A stretch of 64,000 nucleotides of DNA, from contig NC_003076.8 of NCBI RefSeq assembly GCF_000001735.4, positions 16,433,835 to 16,497,834 on the forward strand, written 5' to 3'. The translations under genes and the position numbers were made by a program. The notes beneath the pieces are model-generated. The model did not search any database, had not been told where the DNA came from, and worked only from the letters and a program-made list of their open reading frames with translations. The first letter of the stretch is position 1, and every line of letters begins with the position of its first letter. Origin of the DNA: Arabidopsis thaliana (Eukaryota > Streptophyta > Magnoliopsida > Brassicales > Brassicaceae). This document shows, in pieces, positions 11,930-24,400 of this stretch.

Positions 11930-12703
11930 ATGGGCCCAACATACAGAGCTTTGCCAGTAGGTATGAGGTTTCGTCCTTCAGATTTGGAGTTGGCTGTTTA
12001 CTTTTTGATCAAGAAAGCTTTAGGACTTCCCATGAAAGCTCTTACTGTGCCCGACGAATGTAATGATATCTTCTCAACACATCCTCGCGACTTGCCTGGT
12101 GAGAATACTTTCTCCGATCCTTTTGACAAAACAGATTTGATAGAGTTTTTGAGTTTCTTGATTTAACTTTGGCTACTTCTTTCTTGCGTGACAAGCTTTA
12201 TTTTGTGAACTTGTTTTTGCTCTGTTCTTTCAGGCTATGGAAGCGAAGAGCATTGGTACTTCTACTGCAAGAAACCCAAGAATCAAGTTACTAGAACGAA
12301 ATCTTATAACCTCTGGATACCAACGGGAGAAAAAACTGATGTGTTAGATCCAAAGAAGAATGGCGGCGAATTAGTCGGTATCAAGCATTCGTTTACTTTC
12401 ATTGAGAACGAAGAAGAAGAAGAATCTGATAACAAGAACGGCGATGAAGAAGAACCTCCACAATGCAATTGGTTCTTGGATGAAATCAGCCTCCCATTGA
12501 CAGTTGTGGATACTGATTGGACTCTGTGTCATATCTTTTACGAGAAGGTTAAACCTGAATTTGGTAATTTGCATATAGTCGAATCTGAATCCGAATCCGA
12601 AGAAGAAGAAGAAGATGAAAGTGTTGATAAGCCTGCAGAGAGTTTGGATAGTGTTAAAGAGAAAGATGGAACTGTTCTTCCTCCACCTCCTGCTACACCT
12701 TAG
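11930..12703 (+). CDS. NAC095: Divergent NAC-domain transcription factor
   Basis: Two exons (11930-12098, 12234-12703) encode 212 residues. The N-terminus LPVGMRFRPSDLELAVYFL is a diverged version of the NAC subdomain A signature (usually LPPGFRFHPTDEEL), followed by recognisable B/C-region sequence (HPRDLPGYGSEEHWYFYCKK, TRTKSYNLWIPTG). The usual DNA-contacting WKATG-like motif is altered to LWIPTG. The protein is short for a NAC factor (often 280-350 aa) and ends in an acidic Glu/Ser-rich tail instead of a long activation domain, with no membrane segment. A Met further upstream is in frame (MELIHW...), but the ATG at 11930 begins closer to the family start. An upstream TATATAAA fits the promoter. 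Matches At5g41090. DNA binding and target specificity are uncertain given the divergence. Confidence 0.88.
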
Positions 12704-13594
12704 CTTCTTCATGATATAGTGTTTTACTGTTAGTGTTGGTGGATTGTAGATTCTCTCAAAACCTGTCAACGTCCAAATCTTTATTACCTCTAGTTGCATA
12801 CCTATTGTTTTAAAGATGCTTATTTCACTTCAATATATCGGTTAGGTTTTTTTTCTTTTTCTTTCCACAATATATCGATTAGGTTATGTGGCTCGAGAGA
12901 CTCACTTGCTCGCTGATACAAAAGTTCCAGAACAAAGAGATCATCCCTCATCTAATGGCTCATGTTAGCAATTGTCCGCCTACCTTGCTAAATTGCGCTC
13001 CTACACCTAAAGAAAACTATTGATATGAGTCGTAGTAATAATCAATCGATCTCTCTATTCCAATAATTGTTAGGAGGGTCATAATATATAGAAGAAGATA
13101 GATGATATATGTTATATAATATGATATATTGATATGTCCAAAAATCAAATTGTTCAAAAGCCTTAATGAAAAAGAGAAAGAGATGTTTGACCAGCTTAAA
13201 AACTTCCGGTCAAACACCTAAAAACCTTTTTTCCGCCTTTGTCATAAATCTTTGACTTTTTGACTTTTTCCCTCTCAACATCTCTTTTCGAGATTTCACC
13301 ACGTGTCAAACCTCTCATCTGAACCGTTCATCTTACACGCGTGAGATTATCTCATTTTCTCCTCCTCCGTCTTTCTGCTGTTTCTTCGATCTGTTTCTTT
13401 GACCAGAAAAACAAAAGCTTCAAACTTTTTAGCTTCTTCTTCTTCCTTCAATGTCGTTGAACACATCCCACGATACTTGACAAAATATCTCACTCTTTCG
13501 TCTCTCTGTTTTCGACTCGCAAACCATCGAAGCGCCGATTAATCTTAGAGGAATTTCTTCGTGATTAGGGTTTTGTTTAGTTCTATCTGGAGAT
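12704..13594. other. Intergenic region, NAC095 3' end to next gene
   Basis: It contains a poly(T) scar between direct repeats at 12831-12885, a 45-codon ATG-initiated frame at 12886-13023 with no family match, and the promoter and probable leader of the BAR-like gene (from about 13380). No established gene seen. Confidence 0.5.
12831..12885. repeat. T-rich scar flanked by 18-bp direct repeats
   Basis: CAATATATCGGTTAGGTT (12831-12848) recurs as CAATATATCGATTAGGTT (12868-12885) with one mismatch. The 19 bases between are T-rich with a few C and end in CCA. It is similar in layout to the other scars in this window. Confidence 0.55.
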
Positions 13595-16500
13595 ATGATG
13601 AAAGCTTCGTTTGGAAGGTTAAGAAGATTCGCATTACCCAAAGCCGATGCGATTGATATAGGAGAGCTTTTTCCCACTGCACAAATTGAAGGTCTTGCTC
13701 GAGCCGCCAAGGTAAATTTTCCCTCTTTTCACTGATCTTCTCTCATGATTCTCTGAGATTTAGTTTTTTTTTTCTTTTCAAAATCGTGAGTTATTGATCA
13801 CAAGATTGTAACTTGGATGAGTTTTTGTGGATAAAAATTTCCGATCAAAAATCACACCCTAATTGGAAATTTCAGGACTTTTACAGTTATAGAAGTTTGT
13901 TCATTAATTTCTACTTTTATAGACTTATCTTATGGAGAAATTTGGAATTGGTATTTATATCAGTTATGGTAAGAAATTGATATTGTAACTGATGCTAGTT
14001 GTTGATTGGTTGAACTAGAACTGGAAGATACATTTTATGACCTAAGCTTATTACTCAATTGTTTTCAGGATATGCAAGATATGAGAGAGGGTTATGATAG
14101 ATTACTCGAAGTAGCTGCTGCTATGGCTAATAGCGCATATGGTAAATAAGCATTCAACCTTTATGAATCTCCACTTCTATAGCTTCATGTATGAATTTGG
14201 AAGGTTGATGTTGTCAAACATTGTGACTGTAAAGTGTACGGTTGCTTCATATAAGATGGGGCTTGCTATACCCGAGCTTTATTGGATTGAATTAGCTTTC
14301 ATTCATATTGTTTCTAGCGGAGGTCTTCGATAATATTATCATTTTGCGAAATCTTCATTTTTAGTGTCTCTAGAATTTCCCATTAAGTACTTTCTTAACC
14401 TTGTGAGAAACCTTTGTTGATTCATATAAGAACATCAGTATATTGTCAGACCTCATCATTTTTTTTTTTTCTTTTGTTCGGTATAATCAGAGTTCTCTGA
14501 ATCATTGGGGGAAATGGGCTCATGCTTGGAGCAAATCGCGCCTCATAATGATCAAGAAAGTGGTAAGATTTTGGGTATTTAGCTATCATGGACGTTTGTT
14601 TGTCCTGTTTCCATGCTGTAACATTGTTTCTTCTGCAGGTGGAATTCTTCTAATGTTAGGTAAAGTTCAGTTTGAGCTTAAGAAACTCGTCGACACTTAT
14701 GTAAGTTGTATGTTGCAACTTTGTACTTTTCATGAAGCAATATGTATAATTATGAACAAAACTGAGGTAGTTCTTGTTTCATTCTTTTTTTTCTCCTTCA
14801 GCGTTCTCAAATATTCAAGACCATTACACGACCTTCAGAGTCACTTCTCAGTGACCTTAGAACTGTTGAGGTATGCCCTAGCTTTGGTCTTTTACAGTCA
14901 GAGATTATTTAAAAGCCGGAAAAGTTCACGGTTTGAGCAAGATTTAAAGCTAAAGTGAACAAAAAAGCACAACCTTAATAAAGACCGCTGATTTTGTCGT
15001 ATTTCCTTTTCTTTTCCTCTCAGGATATGAAGCAACAATGTGAAGAAAAGAGGTCAGTGACTTTCTGCAATGTAGTTTTTTATTCTCTCGGTTTTGATTT
15101 GATAAAATCTTGCCTTAACCTCTGACTCTTACTTACAGAGACGTTGTTAAGCACATGCTAATGGAGCATGTGAAAGACAAGGTACAAGTTAAAGGCACTA
15201 AAGGGGAGAGACTTATTCGCCGTCAGCTAGAGACTGCTCGCGATGAGCTACAAGATGAGGCGACTCTGTGCATTTTCCGATTGAAATCTCTCAAGGAAGG
15301 GCAAGCTCGAAGTCTCCTCACACAAGCAGCCCGCCACCACACTGCTCAGGTACCTTCTGAATAAAATTACTATTCTATGTAAGAAACCTTCCTGCAATTT
15401 CTCAATCAATGTCGCTTATACTTTCTTATTTTTGCATAGATGCATATGTTCTTTGCTGGTCTGAAATCGCTTGAGGCAGTAGAGCAACACGTCAGAATTG
15501 CTGCAGATAGACAACACATCGACTGTGTGCTCTCTGATCCCGGGAACGAAATGGATTGTAGTGAGGATAATGATGATGATGACCGACTTGTTAATAGAGA
15601 TGGAGAACTCAGTTTTGACTACATAACAAGTGAGCAGAGAGTAGAAGTTATATCTACACCTCATGGATCGATGAAGGTAATTTGGATTTTAAATTGAACC
15701 TGAATTGGGAAAGAACAAATTTATTCGTTAAAAAGTAAGCTCATGTACTGCCATTTCTGTATAGATGGATGACACAGATCTCTCGTTTCAACGCCCTTCA
15801 CCTGCAGGATCAGCAACAGTATGTTCTTTTCTTGATTTTTATGTCAGATTTAACATTTCATGTCTTGAGAACTCTCAGTTAGTCAACTGTATGAGAACTG
15901 CATTGGCGATTCTGTGTTGAAGTCTATTCTCTGATGCAGGTAAATGCAGACCCTAGAGAAGAGCACTCAGTTTCAAACCGTGATCGCAGAACGAGCAGCC
16001 ATTCAGCACCTCTGTTTCCGGATAAGAAAGCTGATTTAGCAGATAGATCGATGAGGCAGATGACTCCATCTGCAAATGCTTACATATTACCAACTCCCGT
16101 CGACTCAAAGTCCTCACCAATCTTCACAAAACCTGTCACCCAGACAAACCACAGTGCAAACTTATGGCATTCATCTCCACTAGAACCAATAAAAACCGCC
16201 CATAAAGATGCGGAAAGCAACCTCTATTCCCGTCTTCCCCGTCCTTCAGAACACGCATTTTCTGGACCACTCAAGCCATCCTCAACCCGTCTTCCAGTAC
16301 CAGTTGCAGTTCAGGCTCAGTCATCTTCTCCCAGAATATCTCCTACCGCTTCACCGCCTCTTGCTTCTTCCCCACGAATCAACGAACTCCATGAGCTTCC
16401 AAGACCACCAGGTCAATTTGCACCGCCACGACGCTCGAAATCTCCTGGTTTGGTTGGTCATTCGGCTCCATTAACGGCTTGGAATCAAGAAAGAAGCAAT

Positions 16501-16852
16501 GTAGTAGTGTCAACCAACATTGTAGCATCACCACTTCCGGTTCCACCGCTTGTTGTACCGAGAAGCTACTCGATACCTTCTAGAAACCAGAGAGCAATGG
16601 CCCAACAACCCTTGCCCGAGAGGAACCAAAACAGAGTAGCCTCTCCACCGCCTCTTCCGCTGACTCCAGCGTCTCTGATGAATCTCAGATCGCTGTCTCG
16701 GTCTCATGTCGGGGAAGTTGCTCAGAGCGGACTAATTAGAGGTAACGGAAACAAAACTAACTTACTGTATTTGTAACATATCTTTAATCATCAATGATTT
16801 TAAGACATGGTTTGTTTATATTAACGCAGGAGTAAAACTGACTGAACACTGA
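13595..16852 (+). CDS. BAR-like, At2g33490-family protein with proline/serine-rich tail
   Basis: Ten exons to the first stop: 13595-13711, 14069-14141, 14491-14562, 14639-14700, 14802-14870, 15024-15052, 15139-15349, 15440-15676, 15765-15818, 15940-16776 (586 aa). A donor inside the last exon (AGAG/GTAACG at 16742) and an acceptor before 16830 give an alternative end with a stop at 16852 (582 aa). The first 240 residues are helical with regular Leu/Lys/Glu spacing and carry the family blocks YDRLLEVAAAMANSAYEFSESLGEMG and KGTKGERLIRRQLETARDELQDEA, resembling a BAR-type membrane-binding helical bundle. The rest is Pro/Ser-rich and disordered (for example ASPPLASSPR and LPVPPLVVP), the part often annotated as hydroxyproline-rich, but there is no signal peptide, so a wall glycoprotein is unlikely. 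Function unknown. Probably At5g41100. Confidence 0.88.
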
Positions 16853-18763
16853 CCTTGTAACGGTTGCGTTTGATCGAAACGTTAGTTGTAGAAACTAGAA
16901 AGAGACCCATAAGTAAATATAGAAGTCGATATTTTTGTATTTCGTTAGTTGTTGAATCTCCTAATTTGTTCTTAAGCCTCCGATATTTTGGATCTTTTTT
17001 ATCCTTGCTTTGAAAGCAACGTCAACGGAAAAATTACTTTCTTACTTAACTCTGAGAAATACGATTAAAAATGAGAATTTAAAGGAAATGATACACTTTT
17101 AAATTCAAGAAATCGATAAACCTTACTATAATTATAACTTTTTGATCAAGAAAATAGATGGATATTTTCTTTCTAATTATGGATTTTGCTTTACACAAAG
17201 GGAAGTGAAAATGACAGTAACATGACCAGAATTTGGGTAGAGAGATAGGAAGACAAATACGTTTACCTTGTCACGTGAGCAACCCAAACTGGAAATCACG
17301 TGATGATTCTCACTAGCAAATGGGCCAAGGTTAGTAGGCCCATGTAGAGGATAAGTACCTAACTTCTATCTTCTCTCCTCTAATCTTCTTCTTTAGTTTG
17401 ATTGATTTGATTTGAATTTTTGTATTCAAGAGCATTATTCTCTTTGATTGTGTATAATTTGCATCAAATATCCTAATTTAAAGTTTTGAGATCGTGATTT
17501 GTTGTGAATGGCGTGAAACTGTTGACGAATTGACAAATTTTTTTTTTTAATTTTTTGATATTTGTAACAAATCTTTTAATTTATTTTGCCGTTGGGGAAA
17601 AAAACGATAATTATGCCAAATGTTTCTAACACACTACAGTTTCCAGAAAATTAAAGGTTAAAAAAAAAGTTAAAAAAAAAGGAGAGCTATAGAAATGGTG
17701 ATGCGATGTTGGGATTTGTTTATAAAGCCAAGAGACGAAGAAGAAGAGTTCTCGATCATATACATTCTATTCCTTTTTCATTTTTTCTCTTTCGAATCAT
17801 TTCTTCTTCTTCGTATATATTCTTCTCCAATTCGTTCGAATTCAGTGGTGTCGATTTTTGGGGGTTTCTGTGAATAAACTTTGGATTGCGTATGAAACGT
17901 TTCATCCACAGATTATGTAATTGATTGCTCCATCGGTGCGTTTGATGATCGATTATTCTCGTTTTCTTTGATTTTGGTGTTGCTCTGATGATGATGATGA
18001 TGATGAGATTATCTCTTGATTTGATTTTATATGATCACACAAAATGTTCTCTCCTGTGCGATCTCTCGTTCAGCTCGAAACCTTTTGGTTGATCTTCAAT
18101 TTTAGGCGGAATTTGTGGTTTTGTGTGCTTAGAGATGTTTGCTTGAATCTTATACACTGAGAGCCTGTGAGAATCATTTTGGTTTATATATATAAACATC
18201 TCTTTACTTCTTTTGAATCACATCATCTGTTTGTTAATCTGTGCATTATTGAAGCTTATGTACTATGTTCTTCATTGATTCTTTAGCTTAAGATTGGTCC
18301 TAGTTTATATGATCATGATCTGTTTCATCATTTTTGTTACTTCTACAAATTTTGTTGTGGACTTGTAGTAGTGATGCAGCTCAATAATCTGCTAGCTAAG
18401 TTTTTTGGAATGTGTTGGATATGTTGTTGATTCTTCTTCTCCATTTTTGTTCATTTCAGGAGACTATCAGCTCTGTTTTCTCTATCCTCAACATATATGT
18501 TGCTCCAGAAATCGGTCACATAAATTTTATGTCTCATCTCTTTAATGTGGACATCAATGGATGAACTGTGGATGCCTGTAACTTATGCTTAGTTCTTTAT
18601 TATCTAGATCAAATTGATTCAGTGGTAATCCGTCTTCTTGAAAGGATTTGGTAGGTAATTGGTTGGAGTAGTGTATCTCAGATTAGTATCGATAGAGAAG
18701 GTCTTTAAGAGCTCACAGGCAGCTATATAATTGAGTAAGTGATAAGGTCCTTTGAGCATTGGA
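16853..18763. other. Promoter and long 5' leader of the Atos-like gene
   Basis: The left part holds the upstream gene's 3' flank. G-boxes (CACGTG) lie at 17272-17277 and 17297-17302, followed by TGGGCC at 17321-17326 and GGCCCA at 17337-17342. From about 17690 the sequence looks like a long leader, probably containing one or more introns whose ends I could not fix. It carries an upstream frame at 17695-17877 (60 codons) and a GAT microsatellite near 17985-18006. Confidence 0.5.
17272..17342 (+). promoter_or_regulatory. Paired G-boxes and inverted GGCCCA boxes
   Basis: Two perfect CACGTG palindromes 25 bp apart are followed within 45 bp by a TGGGCC/GGCCCA inverted pair. G-boxes bind bZIP and bHLH factors, and TGGGCC/GGCCCA is the TCP-type site II element. 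They sit about 350-420 bp upstream of the likely transcript start of the Atos-like gene. The motifs are seen directly; their use is inferred. Confidence 0.5.
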
Positions 18764-21155
18764 ATGGGTCTGCCACACACTGCTTCAAATGAGCAAGCCC
18801 ATGAAGCTTTGTCTGCTCCAAGTTGCAGCCTTTCTCAAAGTCTGCCAGTAAATGCCACTTCCTGTGATTCAGACGGTATTAACAGAGGGAACGAAGGAAG
18901 TTTCCGCTTCTCTATTGGAGAGTCTGATAGGAAAACAGCAGTGGAATCGTTGGAGTTTAGAGATGACTTATGGAGATTCCATGACACTCGGTCTGTTACC
19001 TCATTACCTGCTCACGAACCGACTTATGCAATGGATAAGGTAAATTTGAGTCGAACTGAAGTTAGAAGGATAGTTGGTTTCGAATCAAATGAAGTTAGCT
19101 CAGTGAGTAATGAATACACAAGTATTACTGTTAATCGCACTGGTGGATCTAATGAGGTAGATATTATCGGTGGATCGTTAGTCAGGAAACGGGTAAGCTC
19201 TCCTCTGAATAAGCTTTTCCCTGAGAAATTTAGAGGCGACTCGCTTGATATCAGCCATAGCAACCAACCGATGACTTCTGCTGGTCTTCCTAAAGGATTT
19301 CACATTCCTGTTGGACAAGATCATAAAAAAGCCAATATCTCTGGGAGATTGCGTCTCTTCACCACTTCTAACTGCTCTGAATGGGGGAATGACACATCAC
19401 ACACGGGTAAACTTTCATCGACTGTTTTCACGGATGGTCCATTGCTTGACTCTAACGATCTGCAGCCTAGTCAAGATGTACATTGCTTATATTCACCAGT
19501 ACATGAAACATTTCAAGTACCTAATAAGCCATTACCATGTCATAGAAATATATCTGTCTCTCCGCCACTTTCTCTGTCACCTCTTGGGCCAAGATTTTCT
19601 GAGAGGATGAAAGCTCTTCAAGGGGGCCTAAATGGGAATATTTTCGAAGATGATGTTTGTTTAAAGAATACTGGTGAAGAAGCAGAACTCAGGACTGGTC
19701 ACAGATCGTTTGATGATACTAATGGTATCCAGAGAGCCTTTTCAATGGATAGAGCTATTGAATCAGTTCCTACATCTCCATGTAAAAGGTTTAGTAGAAG
19801 CTTGAGTGGACGTCCCATTCAAAGGTCATTGGTTGGTTCTTTTGAAGAGTCCCTCTTTTCAGGAAGATTATCTTATGGGCAAGCTAATCAGGTCTCACTC
19901 TACCAAAACCCATGAAACTCACAAAACCTCGAAGCAAAAACTCTTTGTTGTTAAAAACATTAAACATTTAAGATTTGACTCACTTACTCTCGTTTTGTTT
20001 TGTTCTTTGCAGAAGATCGACGGTTTTCTTGCCATTCTTAGTATAGCTGGTGGAAACATCTCTCCAAAATCACAGAAGCTTCCATTCTCAGTAACAAGTG
20101 TTGGTGATGATTGCTTCTTACTATACTATGCCTCCATAGATCTCTCTGGAGGATCATTGCCAAGCAAATTATGGGGTCAGAAATTGAAAACCAACCAAAA
20201 CAAGTCTGATGCTCAGACCATTAATAAACGTCTTCGGATTCCTATGAAGGGTCGGATCCAACTGGTACCCACTTGTCTCTTTGCCTATTTTTCTTAAGAA
20301 AATTTCTCTTCATAATGTAATAAGATCACTGGATAACAAATTTATGATAGGAGCTTCTCTGTTTTGCAGGTTCTGAGTAACCCTGAAAAGACACCTCTAC
20401 ACACTTTCCTTTGTAACTATGACTTAACTGATATGCCACACGGTACAAAGGTAACATCAAAAACCTTCCTCCCCTTGTTTCATTCATTTGCTATCATCCC
20501 GTTTTAGATTTCGATTGTTGCTTGCGTTTACATACATTTAGTGTATATTTTTTCAATGAACCATTAGCCTTAAGCAAACTCGATTTTCAAAATTTACACA
20601 AAATCGGTTATGTACTAATTCAATATTTGATCGAATTCTTGTGTCATGGTCAGACCTTCCTGCGCCAAAAGGTTACTCTGGCCTCCTCTGTTCCGACCAA
20701 AGCCAAAAAATCTGCAAATAAAGGTAGTGAAGGATCCGAGTTAGTGGATGAATTGCATTCGCCGAATGAGTGTGGGAACAAGAATTGTCGTGAGACGTAC
20801 AGAGAAACAGGACAACGCTGTTCAAAGTCTGGAGTCTTACGCTACGCACTTCATCTTAAATTTATTTGCCCTTTACGCAAGAAAGCCTCCAAATTAGGTC
20901 AGAAGAAAAGCTTGGATGCAGGAGATGATGGAGAGCGGAGATTCTATTTATATAATGAATTGAGAGTTGTGTTTCCTCAACGCCACACAGATTCTGATGA
21001 AGGAAAGGTATGTTAGAACAATTTGAGAAATTTATTCAAATTCATTTGGTATAGAGCTATTTGAACGCAAACGCAAAACGCTGATGTTGCTTTTGAAATT
21101 GCAGTTGAATGTGGAGTATCATTACCCAGAAAATCCAAGATACTTCGACGTGTAA
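18764..21155 (+). CDS. Atos/FAM214-type protein (DUF4210 + chromosome-segregation domain)
   Basis: Five exons (18764-19891, 20013-20264, 20370-20450, 20654-21007, 21105-21155) encode 621 residues. The first 340 residues are Ser-rich and largely disordered. The conserved C-terminal half begins at about residue 345 with [15 protein letters not shown], the hallmark of the DUF4210 block. It continues through [19 protein letters not shown] and then the short domain named 'chromosome segregation during meiosis' ([19 protein letters not shown] ... [17 protein letters not shown]), followed by ALHLKFICP. This is the architecture of animal Atos/FAM214 and Drosophila atossa proteins. The 'meiosis chromosome segregation' label derives from a fission-yeast homologue and is weak evidence for a plant role. 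The start ATG follows a long leader with an upstream ORF. Probably At5g41110. Confidence 0.88.
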
Positions 21156-21477
21156 CCAATTGAATTTCTGCTTCCTAAACCGTTTTTCTGTTTTAGTTTT
21201 TGTTAGAAGAAAATAAAAGAATGTTGTACATAAAATAGAGAATAATCATATCTATATTGCCCATTAGCAGCTATAATGCTCCTTCAAGCAGCCATACTGT
21301 CTATGCTTCTTACCTATTAAAGCAAACCACAATGGGTTTCGCACTTTCTGCTGGAAGGAGAAAGCTTAAGTTATATATACCAACCATTTTTTACAATAAC
21401 ACACCCAAATCTACGTGTTTAATCACCACAGTTAAATAAGATATCTTGTAGATAGAGCTACAACACAGTAACTAAAT
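21156..21477. other. Short intergenic region between convergent 3' ends
   Basis: Only the 3' flanks of the Atos-like gene (plus) and the first esterase/acyltransferase (minus) fit here. The 60-codon frame at 21257-21439 has no features. Confidence 0.5.
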
Positions 21478-24400
21478 TTAATGATTTCGGAGATCGAAGG
21501 TTGGGATTTGGGAAGAGAAACCATGAGTGAGGTAATAGAGGGACCTCGGCAAAATGTTTCTGTAAGGATCAGTTTCTCTTTTGATTTTCAAATAGTTCAT
21601 ACATCTTTCTACCTCAGACTTGACCTGCAAGTAAACCTCATGAGCTTTCTCTTTATTGTTTAGCTCTTTCTCTCTACCTTCTGTGTCTATTGGTTTCCCA
21701 AAGTATGCGTAAAACCGTCCCGGGATCTTTGGAACTATTCCAGGTAGATGTAAATCTTGTTTTCCCAATTCGCCTTCTTCATCGTTCCTAACCATATATT
21801 ATCATCACTATATTATCAAATGTTTTATCAGGTTCATGTGACTTTATCTAACAGAGTCGATAAAAATCATACCTCAAGTTAACAGAGTCTTGTGTTATCT
21901 CTTCTATAAGATTCTTCAAGAAAGGGATCTTCATTTGATCATCATAATCTAAAACCATCTGAATACATTCCATTATTGTACAAAGGAGTTACTCCAAATC
22001 CGATTGAAGCAAAAGGAGTTTTAAGACGATTTTAACTTTTAAGAATGCATTTGATCATTGTAATCCATGACCATCTATGAATCTTCCATTGCTCAAACGA
22101 GTTAACTCAAAACCCAATTGAAACAAAATGAGTTTTAAGAATGCAGGTGTTGAAAGTAGAACGGAAAAGAGATTTTTTTGCTTACTTCACAAAGATCATC
22201 TTCTCCAACAACTCCAAAAGGAATGATTTTTGCTCCAAATTTAGATGCTATCCTTACAAACTCCGAATGTTCTGGCCAAAATAACTTGTATTCTTCACCC
22301 TGTTATAAAATGTGTCTTTAGATATAAAGCCTCAAAAATTAAAATGAAGGAAAATATGGAAAATACATAATCACCTTTCTGTGCAAAGCTTCACGAACAC
22401 CCCCAGGGTACAAAGCCACGTGAGCCTTTGAACGAAGTAGTTTGTAGAAATTCATTCCCGAGACGGGAACTGCGCCTATAATCCTAAATAAGTCGTACAG
22501 CTGCATGTCAGGGAGTTTTGAGCCAGTTTTTTTGGTAAACATCAATGGATGTGCCAGTCCTCGCAATAGAATGTTCCTTTCTTTCAAAAAATGAAGTGCT
22601 ATTGCATGCAACTCCATACCAAGCAACATGTGATTGCCAACATACAGAACCGGTCCCTCTGAAGGTATTCCTGCAAGCGATCTTACCACTGCACCATTCT
22701 TTAGAGTTGAAAGAAAGACTGGGGAGGTAACAGCAGTTAGCAATCTGGACCAGAGAAATTAAAAAAGAATACTACTTCAGTATGTGCTTATGGTAGCAGA
22801 AGCAAATATTCTATTCTAGCTAAGTTACTATACAAAATATTTTCAAGAAATCATTTGACAGAGAAATTAGAAAAGTGATAACATCTATGACGCACAGATA
22901 TTAATGTGATAAGTGAGTCATTTTACCTTTGTGATTCTTCATACTCTTTAAACTCAAATGGGGTAGGCAGAATGTAATCCGAAATGTAATCAAGTGACTT
23001 CCCACGGCGATAATAATACGCACGCTTGATGATACTCACCAGATCTACTCCATCCTCCTGACATGACATCAAATAGATCAATCGAACTATATGCTAATTA
23101 ACCAAACATAATCTGAAAGTTTTTCTGTGCCAAATCTGATGCAAGAAGTTTCTATTGGCTATAAACTCGTAGAGACTAGATTTGCTTGTGAATTTATTAA
23201 ATAGGAGTCATTTACACAGGGAAAACTTCTTGCATCAGGAGAAAGGGCTCCTTACCAAGAAGAGGAACTGTCCATTATTCTCAAGCTCACGAACTTCACA
23301 TCTTGGCAATGCACCACGGAGTCTTTCAATGTCTTCCTTGTTCATTAACCATTGATCACGTCCACTGCAATAACACAGGCTTATTAAATCTACACAACTC
23401 AGCTTCCAATTAACTAAACTCATTAAAAAAAAATAGATCACTGAACTTCCACTTATATTCAGAGCAGAGAAGTTTACTAGTGTATTAACCTCAGAAGTAT
23501 CAGTGTTTGGGCGTTGACTGTGTCCATCTGAGAATTAGCAGACGCTGAAGCAGACTTAAGCAATTGAAGCTTCCATAGAAGTGTGTCCTTGGGAAAGATT
23601 CTAATCAGAGTCTGTAAATAATTTGTTTCCGTGAGTTTATCTCATGACTAGAGAAAGTAAAATCGAAACAACAAAATGAAGAACAACCAAGAGCACATTA
23701 CTAGTTAAATAATATGAACTGCAAGACAAACAACATGCTAATCATTTGTTCTCCTAAGATAGAGTCTTACAGGCAGATTAGATGAAGTTGCAAAGAAGTC
23801 TCCTAATAGCCCTCTACCCATCTGCGCGGCATCATTTTCATTGAGCATAGTCTCGAACATTTCTGTCAATGGGGAAGCTATGTAATAAAACAGTTAGCCC
23901 TGACTTTGAAGCAAGACCTTACACTGAAACCCATCTTTGAGACAGAATTTTATAAGGCACAGTCTTTGCGTCTAATTTTTTTTTGCTTTACACCGATATA
24001 CAAAGGGTTGAAACTTCACCTTGGTAAAACCCAAAATTCTCTGTTATCAAGCCGGGAACTCCGTCAGGCAAAATTTCCAGTAGGGCCAATACAGGTTGCA
24101 ACATTAAGTTGGTAAAACGTGTGACTGCATCAAACAGAGTGTATTATGAGCACAAGATGTATACACTCCATGAGATCTACCCACACAAATCCCCCAAAAA
24201 AAGAATAACTCTTTTAGCATGATTAGAATTATGCTTTACCAGCAAAGGTTATATAATAAAGTGTGCGCTTTGCTCATAACACTTTTCTGAGCTTGCAACA
24301 ATGTGGTTTCATAAATGGCCTAATAAATCTTAGGAAACAAAAAAAAAACACACACACAATAACGGTTTCAATTCTCAATGATCCAGAAAAAACGAGTAGT

